Under the pieces are notes generated by a model that was not told where the DNA came from, did no database searches, and saw only the letters and a list, made by a program, of their open reading frames with translations. DNA of 64,000 nt from CAWIHA01 sp963835855 (GTDB lineage Bacteria > Acidobacteriota > Terriglobia > Bryobacterales > Bryobacteraceae), in the NCBI GenBank assembly GCA_963835855.1, contig CAWIHA010000003.1, positions 62,001 through 126,000 of the forward strand. The letters run 5' to 3'. This document shows positions 25,610 through 33,473 of this stretch, in pieces. How positions within the stretch are numbered: the first letter of the stretch is position 1; every line of letters starts with the position of its first letter. The translations under genes and the position numbers were made by a program.

Positions 25610-26599
25610 TCAGGAGGATCCCGGCCGAACTCCCGATAACGGCCGCGCGATCCAGAGGCTCTCGGCAAAGGCCCACTCCGTATCCGCCCATTGCGCCTCG
25701 CACGCGAAGCCGGCCCGGCCAGCCATGTGCGAGATGTCCTCGAGCGTGAACTTATGGCATGCCTCGGTCCAGATGGTTTCGCCTTCGGCAAGCGTAACGC
25801 TCAGGCCAGCCGCCGGAACGGAGACGGTTTGGCGCCGCGTCGAAACCAGGTGCATTTCGATGCGGCGGTTCGGTTCGTCCCAGCGCGCCCGATGCACGAA
25901 ATGGCGCAGCACGAAATTCGCGCCTAGCTCGCGGTTGATGCGCGCCAGCAAATTCAAATTGAACGCGGCGGTCACGCCGGCCGGGTCGTCATACGCCAGC
26001 AGCATCTTGGGAACCGCCTTCACCAGATCGGCGCCCAGCAGCAGGGCGTCGCCGGGCTCGAGCAGCCGGCGGATGGCCGCCAAAAATTCGACCGCGGCAG
26101 CGCGCTCAAAGTTGCCCACCGTGCTGCCAAGAAACAACACCAGCACGTTCTGGCCGCGCCGCCGCGAGGCGACTTCTAGCAAACCTTCCAGATAGGGCTT
26201 TTCAAGGCCAACGATGCCGATCGAGCCGAGCGCTGAAAGCTCCTGCCGACACCGCGCCAGGGCCGAGGGGGAAATATCGATCGGGTAATACATGGCCGCA
26301 CCGGCCGGCGCGAGCGCTTCGAGGATCCAACGAGTCTTGCGGCCGTTGCCGCTGCCCAATTCGGCAACAATCGACGGCAGTCTGAGGCGGCTGACGATCG
26401 CGGAAGCATGGCGGCGCAGCAACCGCTCCTCGGCGCGCGTTAGGCCGTATTCGGGCAGCAGCGTGATCGCGTCGAAGAGCGCCGAGCCGAGATCGTCGTA
26501 AAGGTAGACGGAGGGCAGCTCTTTCTGCCCGGGTTTGGTCAGGCCCGCGCACACATCGCGCGCGAAATCGGATGCAGGAAGTGGTGCCTGCGCGGCCAT
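25610..26599 (-). CDS. egtD: L-histidine N-alpha-methyltransferase
   Basis: 329 residues from the ATG at 26599, 2 nt after the egtB stop; the open frame continues far upstream but overlaps egtB. It has the EgtD-type start (LPSVYLYDDLGSALFDAI, LPEYGLTRAEERLL) and the SAM-binding ELGSGNGRKT. FLGSTVGNF, characteristic of the family, and the C-terminal TEACHKFTLEDIS are also present. It trimethylates histidine to hercynine, the first step of ergothioneine synthesis. The product is used by EgtB, encoded just upstream in the same operon. Confidence 0.93.
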   Translation of the reverse strand: MAAQAPLPASDFARDVCAGLTKPGQKELPSVYLYDDLGSALFDAITLLPEYGLTRAEERLLRRHASAIVSRLRLPSIVAELGSGNGRKTRWILEALAPAGAAMYYPIDISPSALARCRQELSALGSIGIVGLEKPYLEGLLEVASRRRGQNVLVLFLGSTVGNFERAAAVEFLAAIRRLLEPGDALLLGADLVKAVPKMLLAYDDPAGVTAAFNLNLLARINRELGANFVLRHFVHRARWDEPNRRIEMHLVSTRRQTVSVPAAGLSVTLAEGETIWTEACHKFTLEDISHMAGRAGFACEAQWADTEWAFAESLWIARPLSGVRPGSS

Positions 26600-26601
26600 G
26601 C

Positions 26602-27825
26602 TCAGTTGTCCACCAGGCGGAAGCCGGCGTAGACATGCGGGTAGTCCGGCCGGAACCAGTTGCGGAACGAACGCCGGAGCAGCGGCGCGGCCGTGCGGGC
26701 GGAGCCGCCCTTTAGAACGTAGTGCGCGCCATCGAAGAAGTTTGCGGAATAGCCCGCGTAGAACGGCATCGGCTGAAAACCCGGAAACGGCTCGAATACA
26801 GTCGAGGTCCATTCCCAGCCGTTCCCGACAAGCTGCGACACGCCGAACGCGCTATTGCCGGCCGGCGTCGCATCGACCGGGACCGGATCCCAGCGTTCGA
26901 AGTTGAAATTGCCCCGGATGGCACTGGGCGCATCGCTTCCCCAGGGGTAGGTGCGCTCTTCGCCATCGCACGAGCCGAACGCCGCACGATGAAACTGAGC
27001 CTCGCTGGGCAGCGACTTGCCCGCCCAACGTGCGTACAACGCCGCTTCGGCGTGCGTCACATACACCGGCCAATCGAACGGCAACGGCGCCTCGCCGAAC
27101 ATCGCGCGGTAAAACCAGCGGTCGCCGCGTCGAACCCAGAAGTGGGGAGGCTCGGCGCCGGCGTGAACGAATCCGAGATATTCGCCGTTAGTGACCTTGT
27201 ATTTTCCGATCGCGAACGCAGGCGCCTGCACCGCGTGCGCCTGGAACTCGTTGTCCCACCCGAAGCCTTCCCCGCGAGCGCGGCCCAACGTGGCTGAGCC
27301 CTCGGGGATATCGATCATTGCCGAGCACCCAACGAATCGGGCCGCGCCTCCGCTCGCGGGCGCGCCGCCGGGCGCCGGGGCGAGCTTGTGCTCCAACGGC
27401 AGGTTGTGGAGCATGTACGCGAACGTTTCGGCGTGCATGAGCCGGTGCTCGATCGCGATGTGGAGGATCCAGTCGGGGAGCTTTGAAATGGCCTCATCCA
27501 CCGCGCGCCGCGCTCGCCGCGCGTAGTTCTCGACCTCCCCGGCGGAGGGCCAATCCTGGGGCTGGTCGCTCGGCGCCTTCCCGGCCTCGGGGTCGATGCC
27601 GAACGCGAAGAGGCGGTCGAATTCCGGCTGAGGTGTTTCCAGGCCCAGCACATCCCGGCACAGGTTCCAATCGAACGCTTCCAGGTGGCCGGTGTAGAAA
27701 ATGATCCGGTGCCGCTCGGGAATCGGCCGCTCATAGAGTGCAGCGGGCCGCACCAGGCGGAACAAGGAGTCGGTGTTTGCGCGCGCCCGTCCCAGCGCGG
27801 CCGTAAGTTCCCTGATGGGGTGCAT
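26602..27825 (-). CDS. egtB: Ergothioneine biosynthesis sulfoxide synthase EgtB
   Basis: 407 residues: an N-terminal DinB-like domain with the iron-binding histidines His47 (YTGHLEAFDW), His127 and His131 (EHRLMHAE), then a formylglycine-generating-enzyme-like domain (about 175-407; GGSARTAAPLLRRSFRNWF, AGFRLVDN). It joins hercynine to a thiol substrate through oxidative C-S bond formation. Neither egtC nor egtA lies nearby, which is compatible with the cysteine-using EgtB described from Chloracidobacterium; that substrate choice is an inference. Confidence 0.93.
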   Translation of the reverse strand: MHPIRELTAALGRARANTDSLFRLVRPAALYERPIPERHRIIFYTGHLEAFDWNLCRDVLGLETPQPEFDRLFAFGIDPEAGKAPSDQPQDWPSAGEVENYARRARRAVDEAISKLPDWILHIAIEHRLMHAETFAYMLHNLPLEHKLAPAPGGAPASGGAARFVGCSAMIDIPEGSATLGRARGEGFGWDNEFQAHAVQAPAFAIGKYKVTNGEYLGFVHAGAEPPHFWVRRGDRWFYRAMFGEAPLPFDWPVYVTHAEAALYARWAGKSLPSEAQFHRAAFGSCDGEERTYPWGSDAPSAIRGNFNFERWDPVPVDATPAGNSAFGVSQLVGNGWEWTSTVFEPFPGFQPMPFYAGYSANFFDGAHYVLKGGSARTAAPLLRRSFRNWFRPDYPHVYAGFRLVDN

Positions 27826-27980
27826 CTGAAGCTCCTTTGAGTGTTAACTCTATTGTGCTATGAGACGAGGGCGGAGGCAAACCGGGATCGAGGGCCGCAC
27901 CGGGCTTATGGCATTCCCGCGCGACGAACTGATTTCATCTTCGCCTCGAGATACGCCTTCAGCGCCACGGCGTAGTTGTG

Positions 27981-28571
27981 CTAGGCATCTTCCTGCGGCG
28001 CCTTGTTGTTCGCTGCCGCAGCGGATGTGAACTCTAATGCCCGATTTTTCGGCGCGTAGGTGACGCGCTCGCCTTCCACGGTTGCGAACGGCGTGAGCGA
28101 ATGCGGCTGGGTGCGGCCCGCGCTGAGGATGTGCTGGACGGGAATGCCGCGCGCCGTCAGGGCGTCCGCGATCAGCGAGCGATGGCAGCGCCACGGGACA
28201 GCTTCCGCGCACATGATCGCGACACGCTCCACACGCGCCATCGCAATGAGCTTGTTCAGGCCCGCATCGAACTCCGCTGTCAGCATGTAATCGGCGAAGC
28301 CGCGGAACGATGCGCTACGCCAGGCGGTGTTCGGCGAATCCTTGCGCGCGTGGCGCAACCCCCCGAGCTCGCGCAGGTGCGTGTAATGGATGCGGCGGTT
28401 GTGCAGGGTCCCGGGAAGGACGTTGCGGTTGAACTGCGGATTGTGGCGCGAGCGCGGCACCGTGCGGACATCGACCAGCCGCTCGATTCCCTGCGCCCGC
28501 AATGAATCAATGAATTGTTCGAGCGAACGCGTCGAATGGCCGATGGTCCAGATCGTTGGCGGAAGCCCCAC
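27981..28571 (-). CDS. DUF488 family protein
   Basis: 196 residues from a GTG start. The family hallmarks are complete: TIWTIGHSTRSLEQFIDSL, VDVRTVPRSRHNPQFNR, YTHLRELGGLR and the late IMCAEAVPWRCHRSLIADAL with conserved Cys and His. DUF488 proteins have an uncharacterised, rhodanese-like or DNA-linked role; the CAE..P..CHR motif suggests a metal or nucleotide-dependent reaction. The C-terminal tail (SAAAANNKAPQEDA) is disordered. It is a single gene transcribed on its own. Confidence 0.85.
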   Translation of the reverse strand: MGLPPTIWTIGHSTRSLEQFIDSLRAQGIERLVDVRTVPRSRHNPQFNRNVLPGTLHNRRIHYTHLRELGGLRHARKDSPNTAWRSASFRGFADYMLTAEFDAGLNKLIAMARVERVAIMCAEAVPWRCHRSLIADALTARGIPVQHILSAGRTQPHSLTPFATVEGERVTYAPKNRALEFTSAAAANNKAPQEDA

Positions 28572-28755
28572 TGCACTTTCATCGTAGCGCGGGCGTCAAG
28601 GCTGCTTGCGGCGGGATACTCAGTTGCCATCGCAACAACCGGTCTCTGGTCCTCGCGTACCTAGAGACCTGAATAGGAGTAATGGGGGGAACGAAGCCGG
28701 ATCGCATACCACCGGTATAGTACGCGAGCGCGATGGCTCATAATGCTAGAAACGC

Positions 28756-28785
28756 TTGACTTTATGGGTTTGATCCTGCAAAATG
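28756..28785 (+). promoter_or_regulatory. Possible sigma-70-type promoter of the transpeptidase gene
   Basis: TTGACT (28756-28761) is a good -35. The -10 is weak (AAAATG or CAAAAT near 28779-28785, spacing 17-18). A second -10-like TATGAT lies at 28813-28818 without a matching -35. Low confidence. Confidence 0.3.
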
Positions 28786-28824
28786 AAGGCAGGTAATTTT
28801 GTGTGCTTGTGCTATGATCGGATT

Positions 28825-28842
28825 GGCCTGAAACATTAGGCC
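28825..28842 (+). repeat. Short inverted repeat just before the transpeptidase start
   Basis: GGCCT (28825-28829) and AGGCC (28838-28842) can pair around an 8-nt loop, 6 nt upstream of the ATG at 28849. Such a hairpin would occlude the Shine-Dalgarno region if formed; the upstream start favours translational control. Confidence 0.35.
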
Positions 28843-28848
28843 GACTTC

Positions 28849-30039
28849 ATGTTTTTTGCAGATCGCAGCGGCATGCATCGACGGATAATTCTGCGGATCG
28901 TCTATTTGACAGTCGCCCTGGTGGTCTTCGCCGATTCCACCCTCGCGGCTTCACCTCACCGGAAGAAACACCACCGAAGAAGTACCGTGGCCTCGCCGCA
29001 CAGGACGAGCGTCTCGCGGCGAACCACACCCGCGGCGCTGACGCGGCGCACTGTGCGCCGGCGGCGGATGCTGTACAACCCCTGGACCGAGCCGACCTAC
29101 GCCAATTCGACCGACGGAGACAGGATTGACGGCGACGACCTGGTGGTCCGCCGGGCGGCGGTCGAAGCGCTCGGGCCGTATAACGGCAGTGTAGTCGCGG
29201 TAGACCCGAACACCGGCCGTATCCTCTCGATGGTCAACCAGCGAACAGCGCTGACGAGCGGCTTCCAGCCCTGCTCGATGGTGAAGGTCCCGGTCGCGCT
29301 GGCCGCACTGAGCGAGGGTGTGGTTGACCCCACAACACCGGTCCGGCTGTACGGCCGCAGGTACGTGGACCTCACCGAGGCCCTGGCGCACTCGAATAAC
29401 TACTACTTCGCCAACCTCGGCGTAAAGCTGGGGTATGACCGCTGGAGCTCGTACGCGCACCAGTTCGGACTGGGCGAAAAAGCGGGCCTGAATATCGAGG
29501 GCGAGAAGCCGGGCTATTTCGCCCCAGCTCCGCCGAAGAACGGCGGCATGGGCATGATGACCAGCTTCGGGGAAGGCGTCACCGAGACGCCCCTCGAATT
29601 GGCCGCGCTCCTCTCGGCGGTATCGAACGGCGGCACGCTGTACTACTTGCAATACCCGCAGTCGCAGCAGGAAGCCGAAACCTTCGTGCCGCGCGTGAAG
29701 CGGCGCCTGGAGATCTCGCAGCACATCCCGCAGATCAAGCCCGGCTTGATGGCCGCTGTGGAATACGGCACGGCGCGCAAAGCGGTCTACGATCCGGAAG
29801 CTCCGCTTTGCGGGAAGACCGGCACTTGCACCGGGGGCACAACGCACCTGGGCTGGTTCGGGTCGTTCAACGATTTCGGTCAGAATCGCCTGGTTGTCGT
29901 GGTGCTCCTGACCGGCGGGCGCGGCGTGAACGGACCGACAGCGGCGCAAATCACCGGCAACATCTACCGCAAGCTCGAGCAGCAAGGGTATTTCGCGCAG
30001 CAGCCGGCCTTCTCGCCGGCGGTGCTGATGCCCAGGTAA
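28849..30039 (+). CDS. Penicillin-binding protein-like transpeptidase
   Basis: 396 residues: a membrane or signal segment (about 13-34), then a strongly basic stretch (residues 37-73) and a transpeptidase domain. The catalytic motifs are S143-M-V-K146, S182-N-N184 and K323-T-G325. It lacks the pedestal domain of class B PBPs, so it resembles a stand-alone FtsI/PBP2-type or class-D-lactamase-like enzyme. Cysteines sit next to two motifs (C142; C321 and C327 in CGKTGTC). The ATG at 28873 is an alternative start. It acts in the periplasm on peptidoglycan. Confidence 0.8.
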   Translation: MFFADRSGMHRRIILRIVYLTVALVVFADSTLAASPHRKKHHRRSTVASPHRTSVSRRTTPAALTRRTVRRRRMLYNPWTEPTYANSTDGDRIDGDDLVVRRAAVEALGPYNGSVVAVDPNTGRILSMVNQRTALTSGFQPCSMVKVPVALAALSEGVVDPTTPVRLYGRRYVDLTEALAHSNNYYFANLGVKLGYDRWSSYAHQFGLGEKAGLNIEGEKPGYFAPAPPKNGGMGMMTSFGEGVTETPLELAALLSAVSNGGTLYYLQYPQSQQEAETFVPRVKRRLEISQHIPQIKPGLMAAVEYGTARKAVYDPEAPLCGKTGTCTGGTTHLGWFGSFNDFGQNRLVVVVLLTGGRGVNGPTAAQITGNIYRKLEQQGYFAQQPAFSPAVLMPR

Positions 30040-30159
30040 GCGCCGGGGCCCTCGTACTCCGGATCAGCAGAAACAAACACAGAGCGGTTCGTGCGCGCGC
30101 CGGCCCAGAGGCTACAGGTAACTCAATGTTGTGCCGGCTGTCCACCGGCAGCGCGCCCT

Positions 30160-31173
30160 TCAGGCCTTCTCAGCGGGCGCCGCCAGCACCCGCTCCGCCA
30201 TCGCGAACTTCAGCGCTTCGATTCCCTCCCCCGTCACGCTGGAAATGGCATAGAACGGCAGGCCCTTGGAAGCCGCCATCCGCTCGAGCGCGGCCAGGCG
30301 GGAACGATCCCCGACCGCATCCAGCTTGGTTGCGACCACGATCATCGGCTTTTCCACCAGCGCCTGGCTGAAGCTCGCTAGCTCGCGCATGACCACCTCG
30401 AAATCGTGGACCGGCTCGCGCCCGCTGCTCTCGGAGACATCCACCAGGTGTGCGAGAAGACGGGTGCGCTCAATGTGCCGCAGGAAGCGCGTGCCCAGGC
30501 CGTGGCCCTCGTGCGCGCCCTCGATCAGGCCGGGAATGTCGGCCACGACAAAGCTGCGCAGATCGGGGAGCAGCACAGCGCCCAGGTGCGGCTCGAGCGT
30601 CGTGAACGGGTAATCGGCGATTTTCGGGTGCGCCGCGGAGATTCGTGAAATCAGCGTGGATTTTCCGGCATTCGGAAACCCGGCCAGGCCCACGTCGGCG
30701 AGCAGCTTCAGCTCGAGCCGCAGCCTCTTCTCCCCGCCCGGATGCCCGGGTTCGTGTTCCGTGGGCGCCTGATGCGTCGAGGTGGCAAAGCGCGCGTTGC
30801 CGCGCCCGCCGCGGCCGCCTCGCGCGGCCACAAACCGGTCGCCGGAATGGGTAAAGTCGTGCAGCAGCTCGCCTGTATCCGCGCCGTAAACAACCGTGCC
30901 CACCGGCACCGGCACTTCAATCGAAGCACCCTCACGGCCGGTGCGGTTGCCACCCTCGCCGTGCCGGCCGCGTTCGGCTTTGTGTTCGGGATTGAAACGG
31001 AGATGCAGGAGGGTGTTGTAATGCTGGCTCGCGACCAGCGTGACATCGCCGCCCCGGCCGCCGTCGCCGCCGCTCGGGCCGCCGCGCGGGACGTATTTCT
31101 CACGCCGGAACGCGAGGCAGCCGTTGCCCCCATCGCCCGCCTTGACGTAAATGATTACCTCATCGATGAACAT
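30160..31173 (-). CDS. obg: GTPase Obg (CgtA)
   Basis: 337 residues from the ATG at 31173 (MFIDEVIIYVKAGDGGNG); an upstream in-frame extension is not conserved. The glycine-rich Obg fold (VPRGGPSGGDGGRGGDV) precedes the G domain: GFPNAGKST, TTLEPHLGAV, DIPGLIEGAHEG and TKLD. The variable C-terminal OCT domain is absent, as in many phyla. It acts in 50S ribosome maturation and lies downstream of rplU-rpmA in the standard operon order. Confidence 0.95.
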   Translation of the reverse strand: MFIDEVIIYVKAGDGGNGCLAFRREKYVPRGGPSGGDGGRGGDVTLVASQHYNTLLHLRFNPEHKAERGRHGEGGNRTGREGASIEVPVPVGTVVYGADTGELLHDFTHSGDRFVAARGGRGGRGNARFATSTHQAPTEHEPGHPGGEKRLRLELKLLADVGLAGFPNAGKSTLISRISAAHPKIADYPFTTLEPHLGAVLLPDLRSFVVADIPGLIEGAHEGHGLGTRFLRHIERTRLLAHLVDVSESSGREPVHDFEVVMRELASFSQALVEKPMIVVATKLDAVGDRSRLAALERMAASKGLPFYAISSVTGEGIEALKFAMAERVLAAPAEKA

Positions 31174-31242
31174 GTGCGGGATGCGAAGCGGGGGTTCGAG
31201 GCGGCCGGCCAAACGGAACGAGGGGAAACGGCTCCCCGCGCC

Positions 31243-31500
31243 TCAAGATGCGGCGGTCACCGAGATGAACTTGCCGAAGCGGCCGCGGTCGCGGAACTCG
31301 ACCACACCGGTCACCTTGGCAAAGAGCGTATCGTCCTTGCCGCGTCCCACGTTGTCACCGGGCTTGAACTGCGTGCCGCGCTGGCGGACCAGGATGGAAC
31401 CGCCCGGCACCGTTTGCCCGCCGAATACTTTGACTCCGAGCCGCTGCGCGTTCGAATCGCGGCCGTTGCGCGAGCTACCTAACCCCTTCTTGTGCGCCAT
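31243..31500 (-). CDS. rpmA: 50S ribosomal protein L27
   Basis: 85 residues beginning MAHKKGLGSSRNGRDSN, with GGQTVPGGSILVRQRGT and GKDDTLFA as in all L27 proteins. It is placed 11 nt after rplU. The N-terminus reaches the peptidyl transferase centre; no Firmicutes-type N-terminal cleavage extension is present. Confidence 0.97.
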   Translation of the reverse strand: MAHKKGLGSSRNGRDSNAQRLGVKVFGGQTVPGGSILVRQRGTQFKPGDNVGRGKDDTLFAKVTGVVEFRDRGRFGKFISVTAAS

Positions 31501-31511
31501 GCGATGAACTC

Positions 31512-31823
31512 CTAGGCCAGAATATCGGTCACCTTCACCCGTGTGAAGGCCTGCCGGTGCCCGATGGTTCGCTTGTATTGCTTCTTGCGCTTGAATTTGA
31601 AAACGCGGATCTTGCCGCCGCGGCCATGAGCGACGATGGTCGCCAGAACCTTCGCGCCTGCCAACTCGGCTCCGGCCAGCAACTGGTCGGGTTCTTTGAA
31701 AACGGCTCGCACGCTGTTCAGCTCGAGCTCGGAGCCCACTTCCCCGGGCAGTTTTTCAATCTCGATCGTTTCGCCGGGGGCGACGCGGTACTGCTTTCCG
31801 CCCGTCTCAATCACTGCGTACAT
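31512..31823 (-). CDS. rplU: 50S ribosomal protein L21
   Basis: 103 residues from the ATG at 31823, with AGGAAGG seven nt upstream on the minus strand; the frame extends further upstream without support. MYAVIETGGKQYRVAPGETI and KFKRKKQYKRTIGHRQAFT are the standard L21 signatures. It is the first gene of the rplU-rpmA-obg operon. Confidence 0.97.
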   Translation of the reverse strand: MYAVIETGGKQYRVAPGETIEIEKLPGEVGSELELNSVRAVFKEPDQLLAGAELAGAKVLATIVAHGRGGKIRVFKFKRKKQYKRTIGHRQAFTRVKVTDILA

Positions 31824-31909
31824 AGAAGCCTTCCTGTTTGTAATGCTTGGGGGCCGCCTTAAGTGTGCAGGCACGCCATTACCGCGCGCCGCGAAGGTGA
31901 CAACAGCTT

Positions 31910-31940
31910 ATTCTACAACAAGCGAATGGGCGCCTGGCAA
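31910..31940 (-). promoter_or_regulatory. Possible promoter of the rplU-rpmA-obg operon
   Basis: On the minus strand, TTGCCA (31935-31940) and TAGAAT (31910-31915) are separated by 19 nt, about 85 nt upstream of the rplU start. The spacing is longer than ideal. Confidence 0.3.
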
Positions 31941-32019
31941 GCGGCGGCCAGCCCGCGTTGCGCACGCTGGCCCTGCCGGCACGAGAGGGCCGCGGCGGGC
32001 TGCCGGCGAGCAATGCCCG

Positions 32020-32418
32020 CTACTTGCTCGCGGCCTTGGCCTGGACACGCGCGGCGAATCGCGCCACATCCACCACGAACCGCTCGTGGGTGCCCTCACC
32101 GGCTTTCTCCTTCTCGTCATAGGCCTCGACCCGGCAGGTGACCCTCTGGCCATCGACCGAGATCACCTCGGCTCGAAAGCGCAGCCACATTCCCCTCGGC
32201 GTGGCCGAGAGATGCCTGACGTGCACCAGGGGGCCCACCGAGTCCTCGTCCGGCCCGAGGTGGCTTTTCAGCAGGTTACGGGCGACCATCTCCATGTAGC
32301 CGATCAGGTGCGGGGTCGAGAGCACGCGGGCCGTTTCAAGGCCCAAAAAATCAATCGAGTTCTCGTCCGTCACCATAACCTCTTCTTCCCGTTTCGCTCC
32401 GATAGGGATGCTCGACAT
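32020..32418 (-). CDS. Hotdog-fold thioesterase, FlK-like
   Basis: 132 residues. The hotdog segment LSTPHLIGYMEMVARNLLKS is followed by VGPLVHVRHLSATPRGM. Thr, Glu and His occur with the spacing T-(8)-E-(26)-H, the same as the T42/E50/H76 catalytic set I recall for fluoroacetyl-CoA thioesterase FlK. The family is widespread as putative acyl-CoA thioesterases, and fluoroacetate hydrolysis should not be assumed. The end (HERFVVDVARFAARVQAK) is typical. It is a single gene between the ribosomal operon and a divergent LolA-like gene. Confidence 0.78.
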   Translation of the reverse strand: MSSIPIGAKREEEVMVTDENSIDFLGLETARVLSTPHLIGYMEMVARNLLKSHLGPDEDSVGPLVHVRHLSATPRGMWLRFRAEVISVDGQRVTCRVEAYDEKEKAGEGTHERFVVDVARFAARVQAKAASK

Positions 32419-32636
32419 CGCTTAACTATAATGTTATCAATCAGCCAGCGTAAGCGGGCGCCGGTGGGGCTCAAGAAAATTGAGGGGTAGGCAGCCGGGA
32501 ACAGCGCCTACACCCAACAAACCAATCCGCAACCAGCCGAATCCGCCCGGCGTTTTAGGTAAAGACCGCCTTGCTTTCGCGGTGCCGTGGTGTGCTAGAG
32601 TTGTCTTTATCGCTTTTTTCATAGTACGGGCCTGAA

Positions 32637-33386
32637 TTGAGACTATTTGGTTCATTTGCCTCATTGCTGATGGCGGCGCTACTCTTGCAAGCCGGGATGC
32701 CGGCGAGCAACGCCCCAAATCCGACCACGGAAATCGTCCAGCGCTACTTGTCGGCGATCAAAGAGGAAGAAGGGCATGCGCAGCCCGTGTCCATGGAAGT
32801 GGATATCGATGCCAAGCTGCCCAAGCTCAAGAAGCACGGCCGCTTGCATGCACTGAAGTTCATCAGCAAAGTCGGCCAGATTTTTTATCGCAGCCCGCGG
32901 TACGAAGGCGACAACACAGTGAAAAAAGAGGTGATCGGCAGGTATCTGCAAGCGGAGCTGCAGGCCCGCAGCGAATTGGGCACATCGGTTGCGATCACCC
33001 CGCCCAACTACAAGTTCAATTACAAGGGCGTGACCGATTACGCCGGCATCCCCGCCTATGTGATCGAGTTGACTCCCAAGAAAAAGCGGGCCGGTTTGTT
33101 TCGCGGCGAGCTCTGGGTGGACCAGAACACCTGCCTGCCTTTGCGCGAATGGGGCGAGCTGGTCAAAAATCCTTCGGTGTTTCTCAAGAGCGTTTATTTC
33201 GTTCGTGACTATTACATCCGCGACGGGATGTCGGTGCCGCGGAGGCTAATCAGCGACGTCGATACACGGCTGGTGGGCAAAGCGCATCTCACGATCTGGT
33301 ACGACAACTACCGGGTCGGAGACCAGGGCGCCGCGGTAACGGATAGCCGCCCGGATGTTGCTGAGGCCGATGGTGTTCAGCACTAA
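32637..33386 (+). CDS. LolA-like outer-membrane lipoprotein-sorting protein
   Basis: 249 residues from a TTG start, with a signal peptide (RLFGSFASLLMAALLLQAG). The rest has the half-barrel LolA/LppX-type pattern: IVQRYLSAIKEEEG near the N-terminus, VIELTPKKKRAGLFRGELWVD in the middle and WGELVKNPSVFLKSVYFVRDY later. Similar proteins carry lipids or lipoproteins across the periplasm. It precedes the hopanoid operon by 87 bp on the same strand; whether they are functionally linked is open. Confidence 0.6.
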   Translation: MRLFGSFASLLMAALLLQAGMPASNAPNPTTEIVQRYLSAIKEEEGHAQPVSMEVDIDAKLPKLKKHGRLHALKFISKVGQIFYRSPRYEGDNTVKKEVIGRYLQAELQARSELGTSVAITPPNYKFNYKGVTDYAGIPAYVIELTPKKKRAGLFRGELWVDQNTCLPLREWGELVKNPSVFLKSVYFVRDYYIRDGMSVPRRLISDVDTRLVGKAHLTIWYDNYRVGDQGAAVTDSRPDVAEADGVQH

Positions 33387-33473
33387 TCTGCCACCGTTCG
33401 ATTGCGAAATCGGGCATTCCTGGCGACTCTCTTGTGTTTAGCTGAGTGCGTGCCGTAAGCTCAATGAGTGCCC

